Positions 16,407 through 25,806 of a stretch of 43,912 nt of DNA are shown here, one piece after another (the first letter of the stretch is position 1; each line of letters begins with the position of its first letter). The stretch is from positions 3,027 through 46,938 of the forward strand of contig CADEDH010000037.1 in assembly GCA_902826025.1 (NCBI GenBank), read 5' to 3'. The position numbers and the translations under genes are program-made. The stretch is from an uncultured Actinomycetes bacterium. GTDB lineage: Bacteria; Actinomycetota; Acidimicrobiia; Acidimicrobiales; SZUA-35. The notes beneath the pieces were generated by a model that had not been told where the DNA came from, ran no database searches, and saw only the letters and a program-made list of their open reading frames with translations.

Positions 16407-18753
16407 AGGGCTGGCCGACGCCCAGCCTCGTCGCCTGATCGGGGCAGTACCGGGGGGCGGCCAGCGCCATCATCTGGGCGTGATCCTCGGCGGTGAGCGG
16501 TGACCGGACGTTGATCGACAGGTCGTTCCACGCCTGTTCGAAGGCGGCGGGCACCCCGCTGGCGGCGGTGACGGGGCCCAGGGCGGCGCAGCCGCCTTCG
16601 GCCACGGTGGCCAGATCGCGGTTGCCGTGGCCGGTCAGCCACTCGGTGACGTTGGCCCCCACGTCCGAGGCCGGATCGGCCGCCGCCAGCCGGACCTCGC
16701 TGCCCGGGCCGGGCACCGCGGTGCCCACGTCGCCCACCGGCTCCACCTTGGGCGGCGGAACCTCCTCGTTGGCCCGGGCCACCATCAGTTGGGCGTACCA
16801 GACGGCGGTGGCCCGGTCGGTGGCGGCAGCGTAGATCAGCACGTCATCGACCCGGGCGTAGATGGCCAGGACCCCCTCCACCCGCCGGGGCGAGGCGGGC
16901 GGTCCCCCGAGGATCTGCATGACCGTGGCCGACGTCTGCACCGCGCCCTCGATCGTCAGGTCGCTCTCGGGCAACATCGTCCAGGTTTCGCCGGTGGAAC
17001 CGGACCCGACGGGTTGGCCGTCGCAGGTGTTGGCGTTCACCAGGACGGCGGCCATGGCTGCTTCGGCCTCGGCGGCGGAGGAGAAGACGTTGACCCGGGC
17101 CACCACGAGCTGGCCCGCCTTGGCGTAGTTGAAGGTACGGAAGGCGAGCGACGACTTCAGGATCTCGTCCCGGTTGACCCCGGGGCAGAGGTCGCTCGCC
17201 GTTTCCCGGGTGACGTCCTCGGCGTTGAAGCCGCTGGGGGCGTCCGACGGTCCGGTGGCCACGGCGGCCACCCGCAGCGCCGCCTCCGCCGCCGCCGCCG
17301 GATCCACCGTGGTGGTGTTCCCCTGACCGGCGAGTGGGGCCGGAGCGACGCTCCCGGTCGGCTGGGTGATCGTGTCGTCGGTCGGGTTGCCCGACCCCCG
17401 GCGGGCCAGGGCCGCCACCGCGCCGCCGACGGCGAGCAGGGAAACCACCGCCACGACGCCGACGAACAGCAGCGGCGACCGGCGCCCGGTCCGGGGCGCC
17501 GAACCCACCGGGTCGAGCGACGGGGGGCCGGCCGCCGTCGGGCCCGACGCCGGATGCCCCGGGGTGGGGGCGACAGGGATGGTGGCGGGGGCCGGCTGGT
17601 CGGCCGGACCGGCCGCCGGCACCGGGGCAGGCGGAGCGCCTGTGGCGCCGGCCATCGAGGGATCCGACCAGACCCCGGACGGCACCCCGAACGACACCCC
17701 GGCATCATCGAGCGTCGGCGGCCCGCCCGAGCCGGCCGCCGGAACCGGGGCCGAGGCCACGGCTGGGGCCGAGGCCACGGCTGGGGCCGAGGCCACGGCT
17801 GGGGCCGACTGGCCCGACGGGTGCAGCGACTGCCCCGGGAACGAGGCAGGGGGCGCCGGCAGCGGGGAGCCCAGGTGTTTGGCCAGGGGGCTGGTGCCGC
17901 TGAGCTGGGCCAGCCGGGTCGACGGCTTCAGCCGGCTCTCGGCCAGCACCGCCGGGAGCTGGCTGGCCCCCGGCCGGTTGGCCGGCTCCCGGTCGAGGCA
18001 CTGCTCGATCAGACGGCGCCAGTGCGGGGGGAGGTCGCGGTCGATCTTGGGGGGCTGGGTGGTCACCTGCACCAGCAGGGCCAGGTCCGATCCCTCGTGG
18101 ACCGTGCGGCCGGTGAGGGCCTGGTGGAGGGTGACGCCCACGGCGTAGACGTCGGAGGCGGCCGACGCCGCCCCGTCCTCGAACAGCTCGGGCGACATGT
18201 AGCGAGGGGTGCCCATCACCACGGTGCCGTGGTGGTAGTGGCCGGTGGCGCTCATGGCCCGGGTGAGACCGAAGTCGCCCAGCTTCCAGTCGTCGCCTCC
18301 CAGGAGCACGTTGGCCGGCTTGAGGTCCCGGTGGAGCAGGCCCCGGCTGTGGATGTAGCCGAGGCTGGCCGCCATGTCGGCCAGGAGCCGCTCGCACTGG
18401 TCGGCGGTGAGGCGGCCCGGCTCCCGGGCCAGGTAGGCCTGAAGCGAGTACCGGCACAGCTCGGTGACGAGGTAGAGGTGGGGCTGGCCGTCGTCGTCGC
18501 GGTGCTCGCCGGAGTCGAGGTAGGCCACCAGGTTGGGATGGCGGAGGGAGACGACCTTGCGGATCTCCTCGTGGAACGCCTCGCGTTCCTTGGGCGAGGT
18601 CGACGGGTGCATCACCTTGACCGCGGCGGCGCCCAGGCCCAGGGTCGAGGTGTCGTCGGCCCGGAACACCCGGCCGAACGCCCCTTGGCCCAGCTGTCCG
18701 CCGAGGCGCCATCGGCCCCCGACCTCCACGCCCGAGCTGATTCCCGCTGCCAC
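16405..18753 (-). CDS. Membrane Ser/Thr protein kinase (second paralogue)
   Basis: 782 aa. Same plan as the neighbour: kinase domain with LGQGAFGRV, VKVMHP (K46), HRDLKPANVLL and DFGL; Pro/Ala-rich linker with three APAVAS repeats; transmembrane segment (PLLFVGVVAVVSLLAVGGAV); and an extracytoplasmic domain with RVDDVLIYAAATDRATAVWY. The two activation loops share ATGHYHHG and MGTPRYMSPELFE, so the pair arose by duplication, and the sensor domains have diverged more than the kinases. The ligand is unknown. The GTG start at 18753 follows AGGGAC. It is transcribed ahead of the first kinase with a 59-nt gap. Confidence 0.92.
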   Translation of the reverse strand: MAAGISSGVEVGGRWRLGGQLGQGAFGRVFRADDTSTLGLGAAAVKVMHPSTSPKEREAFHEEIRKVVSLRHPNLVAYLDSGEHRDDDGQPHLYLVTELCRYSLQAYLAREPGRLTADQCERLLADMAASLGYIHSRGLLHRDLKPANVLLGGDDWKLGDFGLTRAMSATGHYHHGTVVMGTPRYMSPELFEDGAASAASDVYAVGVTLHQALTGRTVHEGSDLALLVQVTTQPPKIDRDLPPHWRRLIEQCLDREPANRPGASQLPAVLAESRLKPSTRLAQLSGTSPLAKHLGSPLPAPPASFPGQSLHPSGQSAPAVASAPAVASAPAVASAPVPAAGSGGPPTLDDAGVSFGVPSGVWSDPSMAGATGAPPAPVPAAGPADQPAPATIPVAPTPGHPASGPTAAGPPSLDPVGSAPRTGRRSPLLFVGVVAVVSLLAVGGAVAALARRGSGNPTDDTITQPTGSVAPAPLAGQGNTTTVDPAAAAEAALRVAAVATGPSDAPSGFNAEDVTRETASDLCPGVNRDEILKSSLAFRTFNYAKAGQLVVARVNVFSSAAEAEAAMAAVLVNANTCDGQPVGSGSTGETWTMLPESDLTIEGAVQTSATVMQILGGPPASPRRVEGVLAIYARVDDVLIYAAATDRATAVWYAQLMVARANEEVPPPKVEPVGDVGTAVPGPGSEVRLAAADPASDVGANVTEWLTGHGNRDLATVAEGGCAALGPVTAASGVPAAFEQAWNDLSINVRSPLTAEDHAQMMALAAPRYCPDQATRLGVGQP
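17747..17808. repeat. 18-bp coding tandem repeat
   Basis: Three exact 18-bp units (starting at 17747, 17765 and 17783) plus a partial fourth encode the APAVAS hexapeptide repeat in the kinase linker. The repeat is in frame, so a change in copy number would lengthen or shorten the linker without a frameshift. Confidence 0.85.
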
Positions 18754-18826
18754 TCCGTCCCTCTCAACCGTCCGGGCACAGCCTATCGACCCCGCCCGCC
18801 CCGGTTCTGTCGGCTCGCTGGCGGGC

Positions 18827-18877
18827 CGAACCTTGTCACCTTGTGCCGCCGGTGGCGGCATAAGGTGACAAGGTTCG
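18827..18877. repeat. 51-bp palindrome, CGAACCTTGTCACC family (copy 1)
   Basis: 24-bp arms at 18827-18850 and 18854-18877 pair with a single mismatch around a 3-nt loop. The left arm is identical over 24 bp to that of the copy at 20534. It lies 7 nt beyond the stop of the DNA glycosylase gene, so it may also serve as a terminator, but there is no U-tract. Confidence 0.88.
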
Positions 18878-18883
18878 ACGGGT

Positions 18884-20071
18884 CTACAGCGCCGTGGCCA
18901 GCTCCGGCGCCAGATCGCCCCGGGGCTCGGGGGTGACGGTGCCCAGGCCCAGCCAGCCGGCCAGCTCCTCCAGGGCGCCGGCCAGCTCGGGCGCCACCCG
19001 CCGGGGGTCGGCGCCGGCCTCGGCATAGGCGCCCCTGACCAGCAAGGTACCGGCGGCCCGGTCGGCCTTGAGGTCGACCCGGGCCACGAGATCGCCGTCG
19101 AGCAGGAACGGGAGCACGTAGTAGCCGTGGAGCCGTTTGTGTTCGGGCACATAGATCTCGATGCGGTAACGGAACCCGAACAGCCGCTCGGCCCGGGGCC
19201 GGAACCAGACGACGGGGTCGAACGGGCTGAGCAGCGCCCGACCGGGCACGGCCCGGGGGCGGCGGGCCTCCGGGTGCAGGTAGGCCGGCTCGCCCCAGCC
19301 CGGTACCTCCACCTCCTCCAGGCGGCCGGCGGCCACCAGGTCGGCCAGCAGGGGGCGGGCCACCGGCATGGGGAGGCGGAAGTAGTCGGCCAGGTCGGCG
19401 GCGGTGCCGATGCCGTGGCTGCGGGCGCCGAGGGCCAAAAGCTCCCGCTGGGCGTGGGGCTCCTCGGGGGTGGGGGCGGCCAGCACCTCGGGCCGGATCA
19501 CCCGTTCCGGCAGGTCGTAGACGGTGACGAACGACGGCGTCCGGTGGGCTATGGCCAGCCGCCCCGACACGTACAACCACTCCAGCGCCACTTTGCCCCG
19601 GGACTGGCCCCACCACGGGCCGGTGCGGGGGCCAGGGTCCGACAACTCCCGCACGCTGAGGGGCCCGACGGCGGCCACCTCGTCGAGCACGGACCGCACG
19701 TAGCCGGGCAGCTCGGTCTCCATCTGCTCGGCCCGGCGCCACCGGGTGCGGGTCATCCGCCACCGCAGCAGGGGGTGGAGCTCCTGGGCCGTGAGCGACG
19801 CCTCGTGGCCCACGTACTCGAAGCAGCGCTTCGACCGGTAGAGGAAGCGGTCGAGGGCCGCCCGGTCGTAGGGGCCGAGACGGGCCAACACCGGGAGGTA
19901 ATGGCTACGGCAGACGACGTTGACCGAGTCGAGCTGGAGAGCGCTCATCCGACCCAGAACCCTTGTGAAGTGGCGGGCCGTGGCCGCTCCGGGGGCGGGA
20001 CGGGGGTCGCAGAAGCCCTGGGCGGCCAGGGCTATGCGCCGGGCCGCGGCCGGCGAGATCCTTGGTGGCAC
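18884..20071 (-). CDS. YcaQ-family winged-helix DNA glycosylase
   Basis: 395 aa. It begins with helices typical of the HTH_42/YcaQ family (PF06224), and the QLD triplet at residues 46-48 (ALQLDSVNVV) matches the Q-x-D/Q catalytic motif of the family; SHYLPVLARLGPY, DLADYFRLP and SPFDPVVWFRPRAERLFGF, near the C-terminus, are also conserved. Members unhook interstrand crosslinks or remove bulky alkylated bases. The GTG start lies 3 nt after the stop of the 49-residue gene, with no separate ribosome site, so coupling is likely. Confidence 0.85.
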   Translation of the reverse strand: MPPRISPAAARRIALAAQGFCDPRPAPGAATARHFTRVLGRMSALQLDSVNVVCRSHYLPVLARLGPYDRAALDRFLYRSKRCFEYVGHEASLTAQELHPLLRWRMTRTRWRRAEQMETELPGYVRSVLDEVAAVGPLSVRELSDPGPRTGPWWGQSRGKVALEWLYVSGRLAIAHRTPSFVTVYDLPERVIRPEVLAAPTPEEPHAQRELLALGARSHGIGTAADLADYFRLPMPVARPLLADLVAAGRLEEVEVPGWGEPAYLHPEARRPRAVPGRALLSPFDPVVWFRPRAERLFGFRYRIEIYVPEHKRLHGYYVLPFLLDGDLVARVDLKADRAAGTLLVRGAYAEAGADPRRVAPELAGALEELAGWLGLGTVTPEPRGDLAPELATAL

Positions 20072-20074
20072 CGG

Positions 20075-20224
20075 TCAGCTGGTGGCGCCGGCCAGCTGCT
20101 CCAGCAGGTCCCGCAGGCCGCCTACCTTGAGGTTCTTCATCACCTGGCCGGGCGGGGTATCGCCCTTCTCCCACTCCATCCAGTGGGCGAGCAGCTTGGC
20201 CGGATCGGGCGGTGGTCTGTCCAT
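20075..20224 (-). CDS. Small conserved protein, 49 aa
   Basis: 49 aa from ATG 20224, ending in TGA 3 nt before the next GTG start. The sequence begins MDRPPPDPAKLLAHWMEW and ends LRDLLEQLAGATS. It reads like a compact helical protein (amphipathic helix, TPPGQVM turn, second helix). I recall similar small proteins in actinobacteria, but I know no function. It is tightly coupled to the DNA glycosylase gene and lies 39 nt beyond the stop of the biotin carrier gene, so the three may form one transcript. Confidence 0.68.
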   Translation of the reverse strand: MDRPPPDPAKLLAHWMEWEKGDTPPGQVMKNLKVGGLRDLLEQLAGATS

Positions 20225-20262
20225 GGCCACAGAGTACCGGCCGGCTGTGACAGCGAAGCCGG

Positions 20263-20475
20263 TCAGGCCAGGGTGACGATGAGATCGCCCTCGTTCACAT
20301 GGTCCTCCGGCTTCACGTGGACCTCGGCCACCGTGCCCCCGGCCGGGGCCACCACCGGCAGTTCCATCTTCATCGACTCCAGGATCACCAGCTCGTCGCC
20401 CTCGGCCACCACCTGGCCCGCCTCCACGTTGACCATCCAGACGTTGGCGGTGATCTCTGCTCGTATCTCGGTCAC
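20263..20475 (-). CDS. Biotin carboxyl carrier protein (biotinyl domain)
   Basis: 70 aa, a stand-alone biotinyl domain. The biotin site is ESMKMELPV with Lys36. It carries carboxyl groups between a biotin carboxylase and a carboxyltransferase; the latter is encoded divergently at 20606. GTG 20475 gives the normal N-terminus (MTEIRAEITANVW) and has a TAGTCT -10 box 7 nt ahead. The upstream open frame is longer but not conserved. A biotin carboxylase gene is not in the window. Confidence 0.92.
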   Translation of the reverse strand: MTEIRAEITANVWMVNVEAGQVVAEGDELVILESMKMELPVVAPAGGTVAEVHVKPEDHVNEGDLIVTLA

Positions 20476-20482
20476 GGGCCGG

Positions 20483-20488
20483 AGACTA
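20483..20488 (-). promoter_or_regulatory. Leaderless-type -10 box of the biotin carrier gene
   Basis: TAGTCT on the minus strand, followed by CCGGCCC and GTG. Transcription would start at or next to the start codon. No Shine-Dalgarno is present. Confidence 0.6.
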
Positions 20489-20533
20489 CAAGCCCGCCGC
20501 TCCCCCGGCGAACCGCCGGCTATCGGACTGGAC

Positions 20534-20584
20534 CGAACCTTGTCACCTTGTGCCGCCAGAGCCGGCATTTCTTCCCAAGGTTCG
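20534..20584. repeat. 51-bp palindrome, CGAACCTTGTCACC family (copy 2)
   Basis: The left 24 bp (20534-20557) is identical to 18827-18850. The right half is decayed, keeping only CAAGGTTCG at the end and a GCCGGC near the centre. It lies in the divergent promoter region between the biotin carrier and carboxyltransferase genes. Confidence 0.8.
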
Positions 20585-20605
20585 CCGGCGGGCATGCTGG
20601 GGGCC

Positions 20606-22207
20606 ATGCCCGTAGACCCCAACCGTGAATCGTGGAAGCCCGGCATGAGCTGGGAGGCCGCCGTCGACGAGATCCATTACCTGCGGGGCCTGGCCCAGGA
20701 GCTGGGCGGGCCGGAGCGGATCGAGCGCCAGCACGCCGGGGGCCGCTACACGGTGCGGGAGCGGATCGAGAAGATGGCCGACCCCGGCACCTTCGTGGAG
20801 ATGGGTCCGCTGATGGGCGGGGCCACCTACGACGCCGAGGGCAACCTGGTCGACTTCGTGCCCGGCGGCTGGGTGGGCGGCACGGCCGAGCTCGCCGGCC
20901 GCCCGGTGGCCATTGGGGGCGACGACTTCACGATCTCGGGGGGCAGCCCGTCGGGGGTGCACAAGATGCCCCACGACTTCGTCCAGCCCCTGGCCCTGCA
21001 GTACGGCATGCCCTACGTGCAGCTGCGGGAGGGGGTGGGTCACTCGTCGAAGTCCGACGAGGCCGACGGCCACATGGGCCTGCCCCAGGGCCACCTGTGG
21101 TGGCAGGGGGTGCAGCTGCTGGCCAAGGTGCCGGTGGCGGCCGGGATCCTGGGCTCGGTGGCCGGCTGGCCCGCCGCCGGGGCGCTGATGAGCCACTTCA
21201 CCGTGATGGTGAAGGAGCAGAGCCAGATCTTCCCGTCGGGGCCGCCGGTGGTGGAACGGGCCATCGGGGAGAAGCTCAACAAGGAGGAGCTGGGCGGCTA
21301 CCGCATGCACGTGTACGAGTCGGGCCAGATCGACAACGTGGCCGACGACGAGGACGACGCCTTCGACCAGATCCGCCGGTTCCTGTCGTACCTGCCCAAC
21401 ACCACGGCCGAGGTGCCGCCCCGCATGGAGACGGGTGACCCGCCCGACCGCCGGCCCGAGGAGCTGCTGTCGATCATTCCCACCAACCGGCGCCGGGGCT
21501 ACGACATGCGCAAGCTCGTGGGCCACGTGGTCGACAACGGCGAGTTCTTCGAGATGCGCCGCCACTACGCCGGGGCCATCATCACCGCCTTCGCCCGGCT
21601 CGACGGCTACCCGGTGGGGATCCTGGCCAGCGATCCGATGAAGCTGGCGGGGGCCCTCGACGGCGACGGGGCCGACAAGTACGCCCACTTCGTGGACCTG
21701 TGCGACGCCTTCAACCTGCCGGTGGTGATCTTCCTCGACATGCCCGGGTTCATGCTGGGCTCGGCGGCCGAGCGCAAGGCCACCATGCGGCGGGGGGTGC
21801 GGGCCCTGATCGCCTCGGCCGAGGCCCAGGTGCCGAAGGTGGAGTTCTGCGTGCGCAAGAGCTACGGCGTGGCGGCCGACGCCCCCAACTCGATGGGCCT
21901 GCCCGACGGGATCAACCTGCGGTTCGGCTGGCCGGCCGGTGAGTGGGGTGGGATCCCGATCGAGGGCGGGGTGGCCGCCGCCTACCGGCGGGAGATCGAG
22001 GCGGCGCCCGACCCCGACGCCCACCGCACGATGCTGGAGGACCGGCTGCTGCGACTCCGGTCGCCGTTCCGGGCGGCCCAGCACGGCGACGTCGTCGACC
22101 TCATCGACCCCAGGGACACGAGGCGCCTAGCCTGCCATTTCGTCAAGCTGGCCCAGCCCCAGCTGGCGAAACTCGCACAACGCCCCAAACGCGCCGTCCG
22201 CCCCTAG
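20606..22207 (+). CDS. Acyl-CoA carboxylase carboxyltransferase (beta) subunit
   Basis: 533 aa, a normal two-half carboxyltransferase. The N-half has DDFTISGGSPSGVHKMPHDF and the C-half has FLDMPGFMLGSAAERKATMR and VRKSYGVAADAPNSMG, matching the CoA-binding and oxyanion regions. It transfers CO2 from biotin to propionyl-, methylcrotonyl- or another acyl-CoA; the specificity cannot be told. The divergent biotin carrier at 20475 is the likely partner. ATG 20606 has GGGGG ahead; ATG 20594 in frame is an alternative. The final residues are duplicated beyond the stop codon (see 22124-22291). Confidence 0.92.
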   Translation: MPVDPNRESWKPGMSWEAAVDEIHYLRGLAQELGGPERIERQHAGGRYTVRERIEKMADPGTFVEMGPLMGGATYDAEGNLVDFVPGGWVGGTAELAGRPVAIGGDDFTISGGSPSGVHKMPHDFVQPLALQYGMPYVQLREGVGHSSKSDEADGHMGLPQGHLWWQGVQLLAKVPVAAGILGSVAGWPAAGALMSHFTVMVKEQSQIFPSGPPVVERAIGEKLNKEELGGYRMHVYESGQIDNVADDEDDAFDQIRRFLSYLPNTTAEVPPRMETGDPPDRRPEELLSIIPTNRRRGYDMRKLVGHVVDNGEFFEMRRHYAGAIITAFARLDGYPVGILASDPMKLAGALDGDGADKYAHFVDLCDAFNLPVVIFLDMPGFMLGSAAERKATMRRGVRALIASAEAQVPKVEFCVRKSYGVAADAPNSMGLPDGINLRFGWPAGEWGGIPIEGGVAAAYRREIEAAPDPDAHRTMLEDRLLRLRSPFRAAQHGDVVDLIDPRDTRRLACHFVKLAQPQLAKLAQRPKRAVRP

Positions 22208-22291
22208 CCGCACGAGAGCTGGGCCAGCCGCTGGCACCAGCCGCAGCTAGCTCGGCTGGCCGAACGCCCGAAACGCGCCGTCCGCCCCTGA
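22124..22291 (+). repeat. 84-bp tandem duplication of the gene's 3' end
   Basis: The last 84 nt of the carboxyltransferase gene (to TAG at 22205-22207) are followed by a second 84-nt copy in the same frame, ending in TGA at 22289-22291. The copy would read (Q)PQLARLAERPKRAVRP, against QPQLAKLAQRPKRAVRP before the TAG. The last 25 bp differ at one base. Stop readthrough would add 27 residues. Confidence 0.85.
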
Positions 22292-22301
22292 AGGAGACGG
22301 T

Positions 22302-22414
22302 CGTTCTGCGCGACGGAAACGCGCCCCGGCCGCATTCCGCGTCGCGAAAACACCGGAATTCGTGGAGAACGTGACACAGAACGGGCGGAGGGCGCGATTC
22401 CGTCGCGCAGTTCG
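22302..22414. repeat. Nested palindrome, TGCGTCACG family (copy 2)
   Basis: Outer arms 22302-22325 and 22391-22414 match at 21 of 24 positions. A degenerate inner inverted repeat, including CGCGTCGCG and CGTGACACAG, lies between. Total 113 bp, in the intergenic region. The same plan as 35929-36043. Confidence 0.8.
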
Positions 22415-22472
22415 AGGGGTGCGGGTGGGGCCGCGGGAGCAAGTCGGCGACGTCTGTGCCAGAGTGACGGCC

Positions 22473-23270
22473 ATGGCGTTCCGCTCCTTCCTCGACAAGA
22501 TCGGACAGGCGGCCTCGGGCCGGGCGGCCACCCGGGAGGCGGGGCCGCCCACGTCGTCCAACGGTGCGTCGTCGATGCACCTGTTCTGGACCATGCGGGG
22601 CTACCCGTTCGTTGAGCTACGGGCCACGATCGAGGTGATCCAGCCCCCCACCGTGCCCAAGCTCAACTTCTGGGCCCTCCAGGGGTCGTTCGAGGAGGAC
22701 GGCGTGATCAAGGGGGGCGCCCACTTCGGCCTCCAGTACCACCCGGAGTACCCCGGGGCGGGGGCCGTCAACTGGGGCGGCTACAAGAGCGAGGGGGGCG
22801 AGCTCGACGGGTCGGGCTCGAACCTGCCGTCGCACCTGGCCAACGTGAACACCCGCAACTACCGCTGGGCACCGGGCCGGGCCTACCGCTACCGCATCTA
22901 CAAGGTGGGCTACCTGCCCGAGGTGGAGCACAAGTGGCGGGGGTCGATCACCGACCTGGAGACCGGGGAGGAGACCGTGGTGCGCGACCTGAACGTGCGG
23001 GCCAACTTCCTGGTCAACCCGATGGTGTGGACCGAGTCGTTCGGAGACTGCGGCGACCCGTCGGTGAGCGTGCGGTGGTACGACCTGGAGGCGATCGACG
23101 TCGACGGTGTGGTGGAGCAGGCCAGCGTGGTGACGGTCAACTACCAGAGCTGGGCCGACGGCGGCTGCACCAACACCAACTGCTCGATGGACGGCAGCGC
23201 CTTCGTCCAACGCACCAACTGCACCCGCACCACCGAGATCGGCTCCCAGCTCACCCTGATGCTCCCGTGA
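22473..23270 (+). CDS. Uncharacterised protein
   Basis: 265 aa. I do not recognise a family. No signal peptide or membrane segment is visible at ATG 22473. The body is rich in aromatic residues and Gly/Asn with alternating strand-like segments (FWTMRGYPFVELRATIEV, HFGLQYHPEYPG, YRWAPGRAYRYRIYKVGY), so a beta-sandwich is plausible. The last 60 residues contain at least five Cys (CTNTNCSMDG, TNCTRT). The stop overlaps the GTG of the following lipoprotein gene (GTGA), so the two are translationally coupled and probably work together at the cell surface, which is inferred. Confidence 0.7.
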   Translation: MAFRSFLDKIGQAASGRAATREAGPPTSSNGASSMHLFWTMRGYPFVELRATIEVIQPPTVPKLNFWALQGSFEEDGVIKGGAHFGLQYHPEYPGAGAVNWGGYKSEGGELDGSGSNLPSHLANVNTRNYRWAPGRAYRYRIYKVGYLPEVEHKWRGSITDLETGEETVVRDLNVRANFLVNPMVWTESFGDCGDPSVSVRWYDLEAIDVDGVVEQASVVTVNYQSWADGGCTNTNCSMDGSAFVQRTNCTRTTEIGSQLTLMLP

Positions 23271-23695
23271 GCGCCGCCGCCCGCATCGCCGGCCTGGCGC
23301 TGGCGGCGGCCGGGCTGGGGCTGACGGTGGGGTGCTCGTCGCCCCCGCCGCTGGCGATCGGCGACATCGAGCTGCCCCCCGGGGTGGAGAGCTACGAGGG
23401 AGCGGAGGAGGTGCCGATCGACTTCCTGCTGAGCCAGGTGATCGAGACCCTGCCCGACGACACCGATCTCGATTACCAGATCTTCTATCCCGCCGGGGCC
23501 ACCACCGACGTGAACCAGTGGCTGACCGGGGCCGTGGCCCGGGCCGGCTTCGAGGAGAGCGACGGCGATGTGGTGGCGGTGGAGAGCCGGTGGCACCGGG
23601 GCGGCCAGACCCTGACGTGGACCACCGTGCCCTTCACGGCCGACAACGGTGCCATCACCGATCTCCTCGTGATCATGATCACCACCCGGTCCTGA
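23267..23695 (+). CDS. Predicted lipoprotein
   Basis: 142 aa. The N-terminal hydrophobic segment AGLALAAAGLGLTVGC ends in a lipobox, with Cys as the presumed lipidation site, so it should be anchored on the outer face of the membrane. The mature part has no recognised domain; it contains the acidic segment IELPPGVESYEGAEEVPIDF and looks like a small globular alpha/beta protein. The GTG start overlaps the stop of the preceding gene (GTGA). Confidence 0.75.
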   Translation: MSAAARIAGLALAAAGLGLTVGCSSPPPLAIGDIELPPGVESYEGAEEVPIDFLLSQVIETLPDDTDLDYQIFYPAGATTDVNQWLTGAVARAGFEESDGDVVAVESRWHRGGQTLTWTTVPFTADNGAITDLLVIMITTRS

Positions 23696-23715
23696 CCGCC
23701 CCCGTCCTGAAACGG

Positions 23716-23751
23716 CGATGGCCGGCCCGGGAAGACCCGGACCGGCCATCG
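23716..23751. terminator. Bidirectional hairpin terminator
   Basis: Arms CGATGGCCGG (23716-23725) and CCGGCCATCG (23742-23751) plus an inner CCGGG/CCCGG pair around AAGA form a long GC stem between the convergent lipoprotein and groEL genes. No U-run. Confidence 0.7.
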
Positions 23752-23784
23752 TGGACTTGCTCGGATGTCAGGCCGAAGCCTGGA

Positions 23785-25428
<1,644 letters not shown>

Positions 25429-25433
25429 CTACC

Positions 25434-25718
25434 TCACTTAACGATCGCCAGGACGTCACGCGAGGACAGGATCAGCAGATCCTTGCCCTCGATCGTGATC
25501 TCGGTGCCGCCGTACTTCGAGTACACGACCGTGTCTCCCACGGTGACGTCCATGGGGATCAGGTCGCCGGAGTCCGACCGGCGGCCGGTGCCGACAGCCA
25601 GCACCTCGCCCTGTTGGGGCTTCTCCTTGGCCGTATCGGGGATCACAAGACCGCTGGCGGTGACGGCCTCGGCGTCGTTGGGCCGTACGACAATCCGGTC
25701 TTCGAGTGGTTGAATCAT
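25434..25718 (-). CDS. groS: Co-chaperonin GroES
   Basis: 94 aa. The start [20 protein letters not shown], the mobile loop [33 protein letters not shown] and VLAIVK are diagnostic. It forms the heptameric lid of GroEL. GGAG sits 7 nt before ATG 25718. First gene of the groES-groEL operon. Confidence 0.99.
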   Translation of the reverse strand: MIQPLEDRIVVRPNDAEAVTASGLVIPDTAKEKPQQGEVLAVGTGRRSDSGDLIPMDVTVGDTVVYSKYGGTEITIEGKDLLILSSRDVLAIVK

Positions 25719-25737
25719 GCAGGGCTCCGTTTGGGCG

Positions 25738-25764
25738 TTAGCACTCTCAAGGGACGAGTGCTAA
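25738..25764 (-). promoter_or_regulatory. CIRCE operator (HrcA site)
   Basis: TTAGCACTC, 9-nt spacer, GAGTGCTAA: a perfect CIRCE palindrome 20 nt ahead of groES. It predicts HrcA repression and heat induction. No hrcA gene is in the window. Confidence 0.97.
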
Positions 25765-25806
25765 TGCTAAGCGCTCGATGCTCCGCCGCCAACCAGCGCG
25801 GGATTT

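Noticed and set aside
18827..18877. Palindrome as an ordinary intrinsic terminator
   Set aside because: No U-tract, and the same 24 bp recurs in a divergent promoter region where a terminator makes little sense.
22208..22291. Separate small gene after the carboxyltransferase
   Set aside because: It is a tandem duplicate of the gene's own tail with no start codon or ribosome site.
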